Source: Clostridium sp. CAG:411 (lineage in GTDB: Bacteria > Bacillota > Clostridia > Lachnospirales > Lachnospiraceae). From it: a stretch of 27,975 bases of DNA. This document shows, piece after piece, positions 1 through 8,105 of this stretch. The stretch is taken from assembly GCA_000437275.1 (NCBI GenBank), contig FR899686.1:1-27975 (forward strand), given 5' to 3'. The notes beneath the pieces are model-generated. The model was given only the letters and a program-made list of their open reading frames with translations. It made no database searches and was not told where the DNA came from. A program made the translations under genes and the position numbers. Every line of letters begins with the position of its first letter. Position 1 is the first letter of the stretch.

Positions 1-79
1 TTGCCAATAAAAATTATACACTAACGTAAATAAATGTATATATTTAGTTAATAATGCTAGAAGCAGCACTAGGTTCTGT

Positions 80-769
80 TTAAGCTGACTTTGCTTTTTC
101 TGTCATTAGCTCCTTTATATTTGCACGTTCATGTTCTTCCAACCAAACAATGCCAAGGGCTGGAAGCGTAGGAAGAATACCAATCAAAGCACCTAGTGAT
201 TGAAAGGAAAAACTGGCGATACAGGAGATGACTACGCCTATATGAAAGAATAATAAAACTCTGCCATAAAAAATACCTTTGTGTAATGCTTTTTGATCTT
301 TACTATAAAAATATTCGGTAAAAGATGTAATGCATTGTCGTAGATTATTGGTAGAGAAGATGGTTGCACTATTGTATCCTTCCGCACCTGAAAAACTACA
401 CCATTGCATTGCCATAGCAAAAAATAGAGGGTAGAGAGAAAGTAGAATATTTGTATCTTCTGGCAGAAACGCAACGATAATAAATGCGGCAATATCTACC
501 AAAATGCTGATTATTTTTAAGTGATAATTGGAAAATAGTTTGGGAATCAATACAGTAGAAGCTAATCCGGCAATATAAACAAAGACACCGAGTAGACGGT
601 ACAACCATAAATTGTCGTTACGACCACCAAAATCAAGAGCCAAAGAAATCATATTTGCAGTTTGGGCAGAACCAAACAGATCATTGTGGTTGAGAATAGC
701 AAAGCCACCAGCAAAACCGCCAATCAGTGCCATATTCAAGTGGATAAGAACAGGCAAATTTTTTTTCAT
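80..769 (-). CDS. YoaK/DUF1275 family multi-pass membrane protein
   Basis: A 229-residue, very hydrophobic protein with about six predicted membrane segments. Features typical of the YoaK/DUF1275 family are visible: an N-terminal GGFAGGFAIL glycine-rich helix, a QTANMISLAL stretch (the family usually has a TGN/TAN-type motif here) and an internal MQWCSFSG segment followed by the NNLRQ region. The length matches the family (about 220-230 residues). Members are inner-membrane proteins of unknown substrate, sometimes suspected to be transporters. The start is well supported by an AGGAGG ribosome binding site at 779-784. It is transcribed alone and divergently from the next gene. A promoter and a 16-bp palindrome precede it (871-912). 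No clear terminator is visible in the 79 bases before the window edge. The family call is firm; the function is unknown. Confidence 0.85.
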   Translation of the reverse strand: MKKNLPVLIHLNMALIGGFAGGFAILNHNDLFGSAQTANMISLALDFGGRNDNLWLYRLLGVFVYIAGLASTVLIPKLFSNYHLKIISILVDIAAFIIVAFLPEDTNILLSLYPLFFAMAMQWCSFSGAEGYNSATIFSTNNLRQCITSFTEYFYSKDQKALHKGIFYGRVLLFFHIGVVISCIASFSFQSLGALIGILPTLPALGIVWLEEHERANIKELMTEKAKSA

Positions 770-870
770 AAAAAAGCCTCCTATTTAATTTTTCATGGAT
801 TTTTTTGTATTAAGGTGTTATTACGTGACTATGCTTTGGTAAGCCATTTTTCTATTTTTAATGCCAGCGT

Positions 871-912
871 AATAAACATGTTTATTTTATAGCAAATCGG
901 AAAAAATTGCAA
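871..912 (-). promoter_or_regulatory. Promoter with overlapping 16-bp palindrome for the DUF1275 gene
   Basis: Read on the minus strand, a -35-like TTGCAA (912-907) is separated by exactly 17 bases from a -10-like TAAAAT (889-884). The perfect palindrome AATAAACATGTTTATT (871-886) overlaps the end of the -10 box and the expected transcription start, the usual place for a repressor operator. The promoter is a pattern match; the regulator is unknown. Confidence 0.45.
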
Positions 913-945
913 ATAAAAGCATTACTGCTTTTTGGAGGGGAGTAT

Positions 946-993
946 GGTATTATTAATCTAAACTTAATCTTTCTTAAAAGAGGCTTTAAGAAA
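946..993 (+). promoter_or_regulatory. Extended -10 promoter and leader hairpin of the DUF4342 gene
   Basis: TGG followed by TATTAT (946-953 region) forms an extended -10 without a good -35. Seventeen bases downstream lies a perfect 9-bp inverted repeat, TTTCTTAAA (970-978) and TTTAAGAAA (985-993), with a 6-base loop. It lies in the predicted 5' leader and has no U-tract, so it is more likely a leader hairpin or operator than a terminator. Confidence 0.4.
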
Positions 994-1054
994 ACCTTGT
1001 TATAGTAGTTCTTGTAAATAAGAAATATACGAGAACAAAAAAGAAAGGAATAAG

Positions 1055-1591
1055 GTGAAAAATATGGAACAATTCGAAAAAGTAGAAAAATTAAGAGTAA
1101 GAGCGGGTATTAGTTATGAGGAAGCAAAAGAAGCACTGGAGGCAAATGATTGGGATTTATTAGATGCCATGATTTGGCTGGAAAAGCAAGGAAAAGTTTC
1201 AGCACCAGAGCAGGAAAGCTATTCTACACAGACAGAAAATGAGGAGCAAATGTTTTCTGTGCAAGATATGATTAAGCAAAGCGAATACAAAGAGCAGGAA
1301 AGCTTTGGAAAAAAGCTGGCAAGATTATTGAAAAAGCTGTGGATTAAGAGCAAGGAAAATGATTTTGTAGTAAGCAGACGGGAAAAAGAAATTTTTAATG
1401 TACCAGTTTGGGCTTTTGTACTTATTTTATTGCTTGCTTGGCATATCGTGCTTCCAGCCATGATTATTGCATTATTTTTTGAGTGTCATTATTTCTTTCG
1501 TGGGAAAGATGATTTAGGAAAGGTAAATGAGGCAATGGAAAAGGCGAGTGCTTTTGCGGATAAGGTAAAGGATGAATATAATAAGCTATAG
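1055..1591 (+). CDS. UBA-like/DUF4342 domain membrane protein
   Basis: A 178-residue protein. Residues 4-47 form a UBA-like three-helix unit of the EF-Ts/NAC type (VEKLRVRAGISYEEAKEALE, then WDLLDAMIWLEKQGK), as in DUF4342 proteins. A low-complexity acidic/glutamine-rich stretch follows, then a basic segment and one or two membrane helices at about residues 114-146, and a lysine-rich amphipathic tail. This suggests a cytoplasmic helical head anchored in the membrane, of unknown role. The start is ambiguous: GTG 1055 has AAGGAA upstream, while ATG 1064 has AAGG at 1052-1055. It lies 112 bp ahead of a two-component system and could be cotranscribed with it, which hints at envelope-stress signalling (inference). 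Confidence 0.75.
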   Translation: MKNMEQFEKVEKLRVRAGISYEEAKEALEANDWDLLDAMIWLEKQGKVSAPEQESYSTQTENEEQMFSVQDMIKQSEYKEQESFGKKLARLLKKLWIKSKENDFVVSRREKEIFNVPVWAFVLILLLAWHIVLPAMIIALFFECHYFFRGKDDLGKVNEAMEKASAFADKVKDEYNKL

Positions 1592-1703
1592 TCGTTGTTA
1601 AAAATAATTACATTGCTAGAAAGTGAAATAAAGGAGCAATGTCGATTGGAAAGATCATATTGGATGATGAAGTAGAGTTTCTTGTGTGAGAAAAGGAGCA
1701 AAT

Positions 1704-2408
1704 ATGGCAAGTAAGATATTGATTGTGGAGGATGACGAGGGATTGGCTCGTTTTATTGAATTGGAATTATCCCATGAAGGATATGAAATTATAAAAAAAG
1801 ATAATGGTCGTGAAGGTTTGGAATGTGCATTACATGAGAATTTAGATTTGATTTTACTGGATATTATGCTTCCAGGCCTAAACGGCTTGGAAGTTATGAG
1901 AAGGCTTCAGATGGAAAAAGATACGCCAATTATTTTACTGACGGCCAGAGATGCGGTAATGGACAAAGTTGCAGGATTGGATGCAGGTGCAGTGGATTAT
2001 GTTACAAAACCGTTTGCGATTGAAGAATTATTGGCGAGAATTCGTGTGGCACTAAAATTACATGGAAACCAAAATAGTATCAGAAATACATCAGTAGCTA
2101 TAGAGGGAGAACTATCTTGGGGAGAGTTAAAGCTTTGTAAACAAAAACACCGAGTATGGTATGGTACAGATGAAATCATACTTACAAATCGGGAATTTTT
2201 AATGCTTCAGACGTTGTTGGAAAATGTGGATATTGTGTTGACAAGAGAAACACTTTTGGAACGGGTATGTGGATATCATTATGTTGGGGAAACTAATGTA
2301 GTGGATGTATATATCCGTTACTTGCGTTCTAAAATTGACGAAGTATATGGAGTGAAAATGATCGAAACGGTTCGTGGTGTGGGATATGTGATTAAAATGT
2401 ATGAATAA
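1704..2408 (+). CDS. OmpR/PhoB-family response regulator
   Basis: A 234-residue DNA-binding response regulator. The receiver domain spans about residues 1-115, with acidic-pocket residues Glu9/Asp10/Asp11, phosphoacceptor Asp53 in the LLDIMLPG motif, the switch Thr in LLTARD and Lys102 in TKPF. The winged-helix domain covers about residues 130-232, ending in the typical VRGVGYVI hairpin. ATG 1704 is chosen because AAAAGGAGC lies 5-6 bases upstream; an in-frame GTG at 1686 would place that ribosome binding site inside the gene. The cognate histidine kinase follows 17 bases later, so the two form an operon. The stimulus cannot be read from the sequence. The regulon is unknown. Confidence 0.93.
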   Translation: MASKILIVEDDEGLARFIELELSHEGYEIIKKDNGREGLECALHENLDLILLDIMLPGLNGLEVMRRLQMEKDTPIILLTARDAVMDKVAGLDAGAVDYVTKPFAIEELLARIRVALKLHGNQNSIRNTSVAIEGELSWGELKLCKQKHRVWYGTDEIILTNREFLMLQTLLENVDIVLTRETLLERVCGYHYVGETNVVDVYIRYLRSKIDEVYGVKMIETVRGVGYVIKMYE

Positions 2409-2425
2409 AGCGGAGAGGAGTAGGC

Positions 2426-3688
2426 ATGAGTAGGGAAGAAAAGAAAGGAAATACCCAAACGAAGAAAATGACTTCTATTGTACGAAAATTACAATGGCAT
2501 ATGGCTAGAAAAGCTTTTTTTCAGTACATAAAAATGGATGTATTAATCTGTATTCTACTTGCTGTTGGCTGGTTGTTAGATCGGGAATATGTTCAAGTGG
2601 GAACGATTTCCATTTATAATAGCCGAAAAATCATACATGTAAGAACTATTCGCAAATGGTGTTATCTTGTACAAAATAAGCAGGGGGAAAAATTGCTGGA
2701 GCTACCTTTGTATAATGGGTTATGTGTACTGGGAATATGTATGGGGATTGTATTCTTTTTTCAATTGATAGCAGTGGTTACATTGTTTGTGAAAGAAGAA
2801 TGGAAAATCCGAGGTATGCTTCATCCGATTAATGAAATAGCGTTAAAAGCGGATGAATTGAGTCGTATGGAATTTACGGGGGAAAAGTATCAGGTGATAG
2901 AGGATGCGATTTCAAAATTGCAGCCAGAAGAGGAGATTTCTTTTGGGGACAAGGATTTGCAAGGCATTGAAGCGGCAATGAATAATTTATTATACCGAAT
3001 GCGTGAGGTAAATAAGCAACAGGCACGTTTTGTAAATGATGCTTCCCACGAACTTCGCACCCCGATTGCGGTAATTGAAGGATATGTAAATATGTTAGCC
3101 AGATGGGGAACAGAGGATGAGAAAGTATTGGAGGAATCCATTGCTGCTTTGCAAAGAGAATCTGGTCACATGAAGCATTTAGTAGAGCAATTGTTGTTTT
3201 TAGCACGCGGGGACAGTGGAAAAACACAGTTGGAATTAAAGGAGATTTCTTTAAAAGAATGTATGCAGGAAGTGTATGAAGAATCGCTTTTAATTGATGA
3301 AAAACATATATATCGTTTTCGGGCAGGGGAAAATCCTATTATGGTAATAGCAGATGGAGGAATGTTAAAACAGGCAGTTCGCATTTTGGTGGACAATGCA
3401 GCAAAATATACGAAAGAGCAGGAAGAAATTATTTTATCAGTGGGTATGACCGAACAAGGCGAGGCATATCTGCAAGTACAGGATAGTGGAATTGGAATGG
3501 AAATGGAAGATTTGAAACATATGTTTGAACGATTTTATCGTGCAGATGATGCTAGAAAGTATAAGGGAACTGGTTTAGGATTATCAATTGCCAAATGGAT
3601 CGTAGAAAAACATGGAGGACATTTTGAAGTATTGTCACGGACCGAGTTGGGAAGCCGAATCCGTATTTGCGTTCCATTACAGAAGTAA
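2426..3688 (+). CDS. Sensor histidine kinase, partner of the upstream regulator
   Basis: A 420-residue membrane kinase. There is a basic N-terminus, TM1 at about residues 37-52, a short extracytoplasmic loop of roughly 45 residues, TM2 at about 98-122, and a HAMP-like linker. The HisKA phosphoacceptor His208 is in NDASHELRTPIA. The ATP-binding domain has an N-box (LVDNAAKYT), G1 (DSGIGM), F-box (ERFYRAD) and G2 (GTGLGLSIAKWI). All catalytic motifs are intact. The small external loop suggests sensing within or close to the membrane, as for cell-envelope stress (inference). A strong GGAGAGGAG precedes ATG 2426. No terminator is visible after it, and the next gene seems to have its own promoter. 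Confidence 0.93.
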   Translation: MSREEKKGNTQTKKMTSIVRKLQWHMARKAFFQYIKMDVLICILLAVGWLLDREYVQVGTISIYNSRKIIHVRTIRKWCYLVQNKQGEKLLELPLYNGLCVLGICMGIVFFFQLIAVVTLFVKEEWKIRGMLHPINEIALKADELSRMEFTGEKYQVIEDAISKLQPEEEISFGDKDLQGIEAAMNNLLYRMREVNKQQARFVNDASHELRTPIAVIEGYVNMLARWGTEDEKVLEESIAALQRESGHMKHLVEQLLFLARGDSGKTQLELKEISLKECMQEVYEESLLIDEKHIYRFRAGENPIMVIADGGMLKQAVRILVDNAAKYTKEQEEIILSVGMTEQGEAYLQVQDSGIGMEMEDLKHMFERFYRADDARKYKGTGLGLSIAKWIVEKHGGHFEVLSRTELGSRIRICVPLQK

Positions 3689-3756
3689 AAAATTTATGTT
3701 TCATCTACAATAGAAAGGAAAGAGAAAAAGATGTTGTAGCAGATTAGTGGTGGATG

Positions 3757-3898
3757 TGCTATGATAGATGTAAGAGATTAAAAGTTTGTAATGCTTATAT
3801 TAAATAAAGAAAGGATTGTTTGGTAGATACCTATGGTACGAATATACATATGAAAGGTATCTGCTGTTAGAAAACAGAAGTTTTTCTAACTGGGGGTA
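3757..3898 (+). promoter_or_regulatory. Promoter and structured leader of the PIN-like gene
   Basis: An extended -10, TGCTATGAT (3757-3765), starts a ~140-base leader. It contains a 7-bp inverted repeat, AGATACC (3825-3831) with GGTATCT (3856-3862), and a perfect 9-bp hairpin, GTTAGAAAA (3866-3874) with TTTTCTAAC (3882-3890). The second ends one base before the GGGGG ribosome binding site (3892-3896). A shorter competing stem, CTGTT with AACAG (3864-3877 region), overlaps it, so two alternative folds next to the ribosome binding site are possible. No known riboswitch consensus was recognised. Confidence 0.4.
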
Positions 3899-3903
3899 TT
3901 AAT

Positions 3904-5022
3904 ATGGAAGAAATAATTTCAAAGAAAATATATTTAGTAGATAGTGAAAATGTGGGAGATTTATGGGTGACACATGTTTTGGCATTGGCAAAACCAGAGG
4001 ATGAGATTATCGTATTTTATACGCAGAAGTCACCACATATGGGATATGATACGATTCGGAAACTTCTTGCGGATGGAAGAGAAGTAGATTTTGTGAAATG
4101 TGTAGAGGGAAAAAATGCATTGGATTTCCAGCTTGTGACGGAGCTTGGATACCGCATCGGTTGTGAAAAAGAAGAAACCGAATATATCATGGTTACAAAT
4201 GATACTGGATTTGATGCAGTTGTGCAATATTGGAAAAATAAAAAGAAACCAGTAAGAAGATACAATGCACGTTATTGTCAGAATTTGTACAATCAAAAGT
4301 GTGTAGAGCAGGAGAGGCAGAAAATTGGCATAGAAGAACCGCAGCAGGCGGAAGTAACAAGTGAACAACTTGAGGAAAAAAGCAAGGAAAGTTCTGTTGT
4401 GGAGACTGCTAAGGAGATTTTATACGAAGCAGAATTTATGAATCCTTATGAAGGTGCATCGGCTAGAGAGGAAGAGAAGAAGGCTTCTTTGAAAGAGGAT
4501 AACACCATAAAACCAGAAAGAAAAAGAAAAGTAATCAATACAAAAACTGGTAAAAAAGAAAATCAAAAAGAAAACAAAAGGGAGAGCAAAAACAAAAAAG
4601 AAATAGTTGCCAATAAAGTATTGGTGGAAAAAGTTGACGGGGAGGATGAGTTATTGAAGGAACTGGTATCCTGCCTTGGAGTGAATAATAGTGGAGAGAT
4701 TCATAATGCGCTTACTATGCTGTTGGGAAATGATGGGAAGGCAGTTTATCAGCAAGTGAAGGGAAATTTAAAAGATTTCTGTACAGAGAAACCGTTGAAA
4801 ATACAGGAAAAATTCAATGTGTATTGTCAGCTTGTATTCGAACATAGTGAACAAAAAGAACAGTATCCACAAAACTTTTCTAATTTTGTATACAAAGCAA
4901 AGGATAAAAGAAAAAATCTAAATTCTTTCCGATCTGCATTGCAAAAAGAATATGGAAAAGAAAAGGGGATGCAGTATTATTCTATCATTAAGCCACATGT
5001 TAAAATATTAAATAAAATGTAG
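3904..5022 (+). CDS. PIN/NYN-like putative ribonuclease with basic linker and C-terminal helical domain
   Basis: A 372-residue protein in three parts. Residues 1-130 look like a PIN-like (NYN/PIN_7-type) metal-dependent nuclease fold: strand plus Asp13 and Glu15 in LVDSENVG, Asp74 in KNALDFQL, and Asp100/Asp104 in VTNDTGFDAV. These acidic residues sit where PIN/NYN enzymes bind metal. Residues about 135-245 are charged, with a lysine/arginine-rich stretch (about 198-235) likely to be disordered and nucleic-acid binding. Residues about 250-372 form a helical domain I do not recognise. No toxin-antitoxin partner is adjacent, and the protein is much longer than VapC-type toxins, so a housekeeping or regulated RNase is more likely. 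The substrate is unknown. The ribosome binding site GGGGG lies 7 bases before ATG. Confidence 0.7.
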   Translation: MEEIISKKIYLVDSENVGDLWVTHVLALAKPEDEIIVFYTQKSPHMGYDTIRKLLADGREVDFVKCVEGKNALDFQLVTELGYRIGCEKEETEYIMVTNDTGFDAVVQYWKNKKKPVRRYNARYCQNLYNQKCVEQERQKIGIEEPQQAEVTSEQLEEKSKESSVVETAKEILYEAEFMNPYEGASAREEEKKASLKEDNTIKPERKRKVINTKTGKKENQKENKRESKNKKEIVANKVLVEKVDGEDELLKELVSCLGVNNSGEIHNALTMLLGNDGKAVYQQVKGNLKDFCTEKPLKIQEKFNVYCQLVFEHSEQKEQYPQNFSNFVYKAKDKRKNLNSFRSALQKEYGKEKGMQYYSIIKPHVKILNKM

Positions 5023-5109
5023 CCAGTTCGATAGTTAGGGCAGAATATGAAATAATTTTTGGAATACACTATAAATACGTTAGATAGAAATTGAGAAAAG
5101 AGGATAGCT

Positions 5110-5601
5110 ATGGAAATTACGATTCGATCTTTTAAAACAAATGATATAGAAGAAGTGATAGACATATGGAATGATGTAGTAGAAGAAGGAGAAGCATTTC
5201 CGCAGAAAAATTCACTGCTTGCGTTGGAGGGACTTGAATTTTTTCAATCACAGTCCTTTACTGGAGTTGGTGTGGATGAAAAAGGACAGATTGTAGGACT
5301 CTATATTCTACATCCTAACAATGTGGGTAGATGTGGACATATCTGTAATGCAAGTTATGCGATTCGTAGTGATATGCGTGGAAAGAAAATAGGAGAGGCT
5401 TTAGTCAGACATAGTATGAGCAAAGCAAAAGAACTGGGATTTCGTATCTTACAATTTAATGCAGTAGTAAGCAGTAATCAGGTAGCATTGCATTTATATG
5501 AAAAACTAGGGTTTACAAAGTTAGGTGTAATTCCAGGAGGTTTTCAGAAGGATGATGGCACGTATGAGGACATCATACCACATTATTATTTGTTAGATTA
5601 A
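5110..5601 (+). CDS. GNAT-family N-acetyltransferase
   Basis: A 163-residue single-domain GNAT protein. The N-terminal strand-helix start (EITIRSFKTNDIEEVIDIW), the acetyl-CoA pyrophosphate-binding loop RSDMRGKKIGEALV at about residues 95-108, and the C-terminal NQVALHLYEKLGFTKLG motif are all present. The length is typical. These enzymes transfer an acetyl group from acetyl-CoA to an amine; the substrate here cannot be deduced (amino acids, protein N-termini and antibiotics are all possible in the family). AGAGGA precedes the start. A hairpin terminator follows closely at 5607-5637. It lies 87 bases after the PIN-like gene and may be cotranscribed with it. Confidence 0.88.
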   Translation: MEITIRSFKTNDIEEVIDIWNDVVEEGEAFPQKNSLLALEGLEFFQSQSFTGVGVDEKGQIVGLYILHPNNVGRCGHICNASYAIRSDMRGKKIGEALVRHSMSKAKELGFRILQFNAVVSSNQVALHLYEKLGFTKLGVIPGGFQKDDGTYEDIIPHYYLLD

Positions 5602-5606
5602 AAGGC

Positions 5607-5637
5607 AAAGGCGTTGCATAAAATGTAACGCTTTTAT
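5607..5637 (+). terminator. Intrinsic terminator after the GNAT gene
   Basis: A stem of about 12 pairs (5607-5618 with 5624-5635, including two G-U pairs) around the core GCGTTGCA/TGTAACGC with a 5-base loop, ending in TTTTATT. It starts 6 bases after the stop codon. Confidence 0.65.
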
Positions 5638-5824
5638 TGGTACGACATAGAAATAAGAGTAAAAAAACAATGGTGTTTATGCCGATTTATCGGGTAATTG
5701 GAAAGATTCCTTTTGTACGAAATATATCCAACAAAATTATTGTAATGCAGGGATGATTTGACTGCAATCTAGTGCATACGTTTCTGTGGGGAATAAAAAA
5801 GCGGTAGCAGAGAGAAAATTTTAA

Positions 5825-5867
5825 GGGATATAGAATATGTTTGTGGCATATTCTATATCCCGTATTT
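5825..5867. terminator. Long perfect hairpin, probable bidirectional terminator
   Basis: A perfect 15-bp inverted repeat (5825-5839 and 5847-5861) with a 7-base loop. GTATTTTTA follows on the plus strand and TTAAAATTTT on the minus strand. It lies 14 bases beyond the stop of the minus-strand flavoprotein gene, so its main role is probably to end that transcript. The remaining bases between 5638 and 5824 show no convincing gene. Confidence 0.7.
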
Positions 5868-5880
5868 TTATGCATTAGCC

Positions 5881-7542
5881 TTATTTGAGCAGTTCTAATA
5901 GTTGTTCCATATTCTTTTTCCCGAAGGAAACTTGGGTATCGTTTATTACTAGACAAGGGACACTCATCACATTATATTTTTCTCTGAGTGCGGGAAATTG
6001 TAATACGTCGTAAACTTCTGCGGTTACAAGTGGATTTTTTGCAGCAATATGCTGGGCGGCTACGACTAATTCCGGACACATAGAGCAGGAGAGAGTTACT
6101 AAAATTTGTAATCTTTTTGGCTTTGAAATAGAATGGATTTGTGTTAGGAGCGTTTCATCAATGGTCTGTCCGGGACCAGCTACATTGTAAAGTCCAAGAA
6201 TAAAGGATGAAAATTCGTGACCACCGGGTACGCCATGAAATGCAATCCCAGAATCGGTACCATCTTCTCTCAGAATACGGACACAGGGTGTTTCACTTGT
6301 ATTTGTGGCAGCGTTCGATATGGTTATTTTTAGTTTGTCCGTACAATCTGCCATGGCAGTAATATATTGTTGTAATTCCTTTGAAGCTGGTTTGTCATTC
6401 AGATGCAATTCCAACAATAAAGTTTGTTCCATTTTAGTAAATACAGAATCTAGTTGTGCTAAAACATCTTCGGAAAAAATAGAACTATTTTTTTGAACCG
6501 TTCCTGATTGATTCGAAGTTGCATTCGTAGGTGTTTTTTTATCTTTTTTTGTGTTTTGCTCTTTGGCATTTGGTTTTAAACCAGTTTTCTTTGTCATTTC
6601 TGTTGCATATTTTTCTAATTCTGTGGCAGCAGTCGCACCATCCCCAACAGCAGTAATTACTTGTCGCAGACTTTTTTGACACACATCTCCAGCCGCATAA
6701 ACACCGGGTAAACTTGTTTGTTGAGAGCGGTCTGTCAAAATGTATCCTTTTTCGTCCAAATCAATTTCTTTAGAGAATAATTCCGTTGCAGGTGCATAAC
6801 CTACAAAGACAAAAACACCAAAGAAATTTTCTGCATCCGTTTCTCGTTTTGTAACTTCACCAGTTTTCGTATTATGATACTGAATGGTTTGCAGGACAGA
6901 GTCACCATCCACAAAGTCCAAAACTGTATTGGTTAATACAGTGATTTTTGGATGATTTCTAGCGGTATCTGCGGTGGATTTTGCACAGCTAAAATCCTCT
7001 CCCCGAATCAGTATCGTAACGTGACTGGCATATTTTGTAAGAAATACGCTTTCTTGTGCCGCTGAAAATCCACCACCAATCACAAATAGTTCTTTTCCTG
7101 TAAAAAATTCACCATCACAGGTGGCACAATAGGCAACGCCATGTCCACGCCAATCTTTCTCACCCTTAAATCCCACCATACGTGGGTGTGCGCCTGTGGC
7201 TAACAGGACACCAAAACAGGTGTAATCTCCTTGGGTGGTGGTGATTGTTTTAATTTCTTTTTTTAGTTCCAATGCAGTAACCTCTGCTAATAAAAAGGAA
7301 GCACCAAATTTTTGGGCTTGCAGACGCATGGTTTCTGTCAGGGTTTTGCCGTCTGTCAAAGCAATTCCAGGATAATTAACCACTTCTGAGGTAATGGTAA
7401 TTTGTCCACCGAATTGCTCTTTTTCGATTACAAGAACGCGATAGCAGGCACGAGCGAGGTATATGGCAGCAGAAAGTCCTGCTGGACCACCGCCCACGAT
7501 TACGACATCATAAAAGCGTTCTTGTTTATCTGACGCCCCCAT
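5881..7542 (-). CDS. Thioredoxin-reductase-like flavoprotein with C-terminal AhpF-type thioredoxin-fold domain
   Basis: A 553-residue disulfide reductase. Residues 11-315 match thioredoxin reductase: FAD-binding GGGPAG (17-22), redox CATC (Cys139/Cys142), the pyridine-nucleotide motif GGGFSA (156-161) and the FAD motif YAAGDV (282-287). The NADPH signature HRRxxxR of thioredoxin reductases is not present (LIRGEDFSCAKS instead), so cofactor preference is open. After a Lys/Thr/Asn-rich linker (about 318-352) comes a tandem thioredoxin-fold module resembling the N-terminal part of AhpF, with CSMC (Cys486/Cys489) and the cis-Pro motif SVPC (527-530). AhpF has these parts in the opposite order. 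The stop of ahpC overlaps this start by one base (TAATG), so translation is probably coupled. Likely role: passing electrons from NAD(P)H to AhpC. Confidence 0.88.
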   Translation of the reverse strand: MGASDKQERFYDVVIVGGGPAGLSAAIYLARACYRVLVIEKEQFGGQITITSEVVNYPGIALTDGKTLTETMRLQAQKFGASFLLAEVTALELKKEIKTITTTQGDYTCFGVLLATGAHPRMVGFKGEKDWRGHGVAYCATCDGEFFTGKELFVIGGGFSAAQESVFLTKYASHVTILIRGEDFSCAKSTADTARNHPKITVLTNTVLDFVDGDSVLQTIQYHNTKTGEVTKRETDAENFFGVFVFVGYAPATELFSKEIDLDEKGYILTDRSQQTSLPGVYAAGDVCQKSLRQVITAVGDGATAATELEKYATEMTKKTGLKPNAKEQNTKKDKKTPTNATSNQSGTVQKNSSIFSEDVLAQLDSVFTKMEQTLLLELHLNDKPASKELQQYITAMADCTDKLKITISNAATNTSETPCVRILREDGTDSGIAFHGVPGGHEFSSFILGLYNVAGPGQTIDETLLTQIHSISKPKRLQILVTLSCSMCPELVVAAQHIAAKNPLVTAEVYDVLQFPALREKYNVMSVPCLVINDTQVSFGKKNMEQLLELLK

Positions 7543-8105
7543 TATAATACTCCTACCAGGTCAAGACTTGGTTTTAAAGTTTCGGAGCCAGGTTGCCATT
7601 TGGCAGGGCAAACCTCATCTCCATGTTCGGCAACAAATTGACTTGCCTGTAGGCGGCGGAATAGTTCATCTGCATTACGTCCAATGTTTCCGGCATTTAC
7701 TTCATAGGCAACGATTTTGCCAGCGGGATTTACAATAAAACTGCCTCGTTCAGCAAGACCATCTTCCTCAATCAGCACTTCAAAATCATAGCATAGTGTA
7801 TGTGTAGGATCGGCTAACATAGGATAGGTAATTTTTCCGATACGTTCGGAAGAATCGTGCCACGCTTTATGCGTAAAATGGGTATCTGTAGATACCGAAT
7901 ATACTTCACATCCAGCCTTTTTAAAATCCTCGTATTTATTTTGTAAATCTTCTAATTCTGTTGGGCAAACAAATGTAAAGTCTGCGGGATAAAAGAAAAA
8001 TACACTCCATTGTCCTAAAATATCTGCCTTGGTTATGGTTTTGAATGCATTATTCTGGTATGCCTGTACACAAAATTCGTTTATTTCTTTGTTAATCATT
8101 GACAT
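7542..8105 (-). CDS. ahpC: Alkyl hydroperoxide reductase subunit C (2-Cys peroxiredoxin)
   Basis: A 187-residue typical 2-Cys peroxiredoxin of the AhpC/Prx1 class, the same length as the enterobacterial protein. Peroxidatic Cys47 is in FTFVCPTE and resolving Cys166 in EVCPAKW. The active-site Pro and Thr (PADFTFVCP) and Arg (GNIGRNADELFRRLQA) are in place. It reduces hydrogen and organic peroxides in the cytoplasm and is recycled by a disulfide reductase, almost certainly the flavoprotein encoded immediately downstream. The ribosome binding site AAGGAGG is ideally placed. No clear PerR box was found in the 240-bp upstream region, although AT-rich promoter-like stretches exist there. Confidence 0.95.
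   Translation of the reverse strand: MSMINKEINEFCVQAYQNNAFKTITKADILGQWSVFFFYPADFTFVCPTELEDLQNKYEDFKKAGCEVYSVSTDTHFTHKAWHDSSERIGKITYPMLADPTHTLCYDFEVLIEEDGLAERGSFIVNPAGKIVAYEVNAGNIGRNADELFRRLQASQFVAEHGDEVCPAKWQPGSETLKPSLDLVGVL

Noticed and set aside
662..892. Open frame antisense to the 5' end of the DUF1275 gene
   Set aside because: It overlaps a well-supported gene and its promoter on the other strand, with no ribosome binding site.
3825..3838. TACCTATGGTA as a second CsoR site
   Set aside because: It lacks the G/C tracts of CsoR operators and is explained better as part of the leader hairpins.
5679..5756. A 25-codon frame between the GNAT gene and the long terminator
   Set aside because: No clear ribosome binding site or recognisable sequence; it lies after a terminator and without an obvious promoter.
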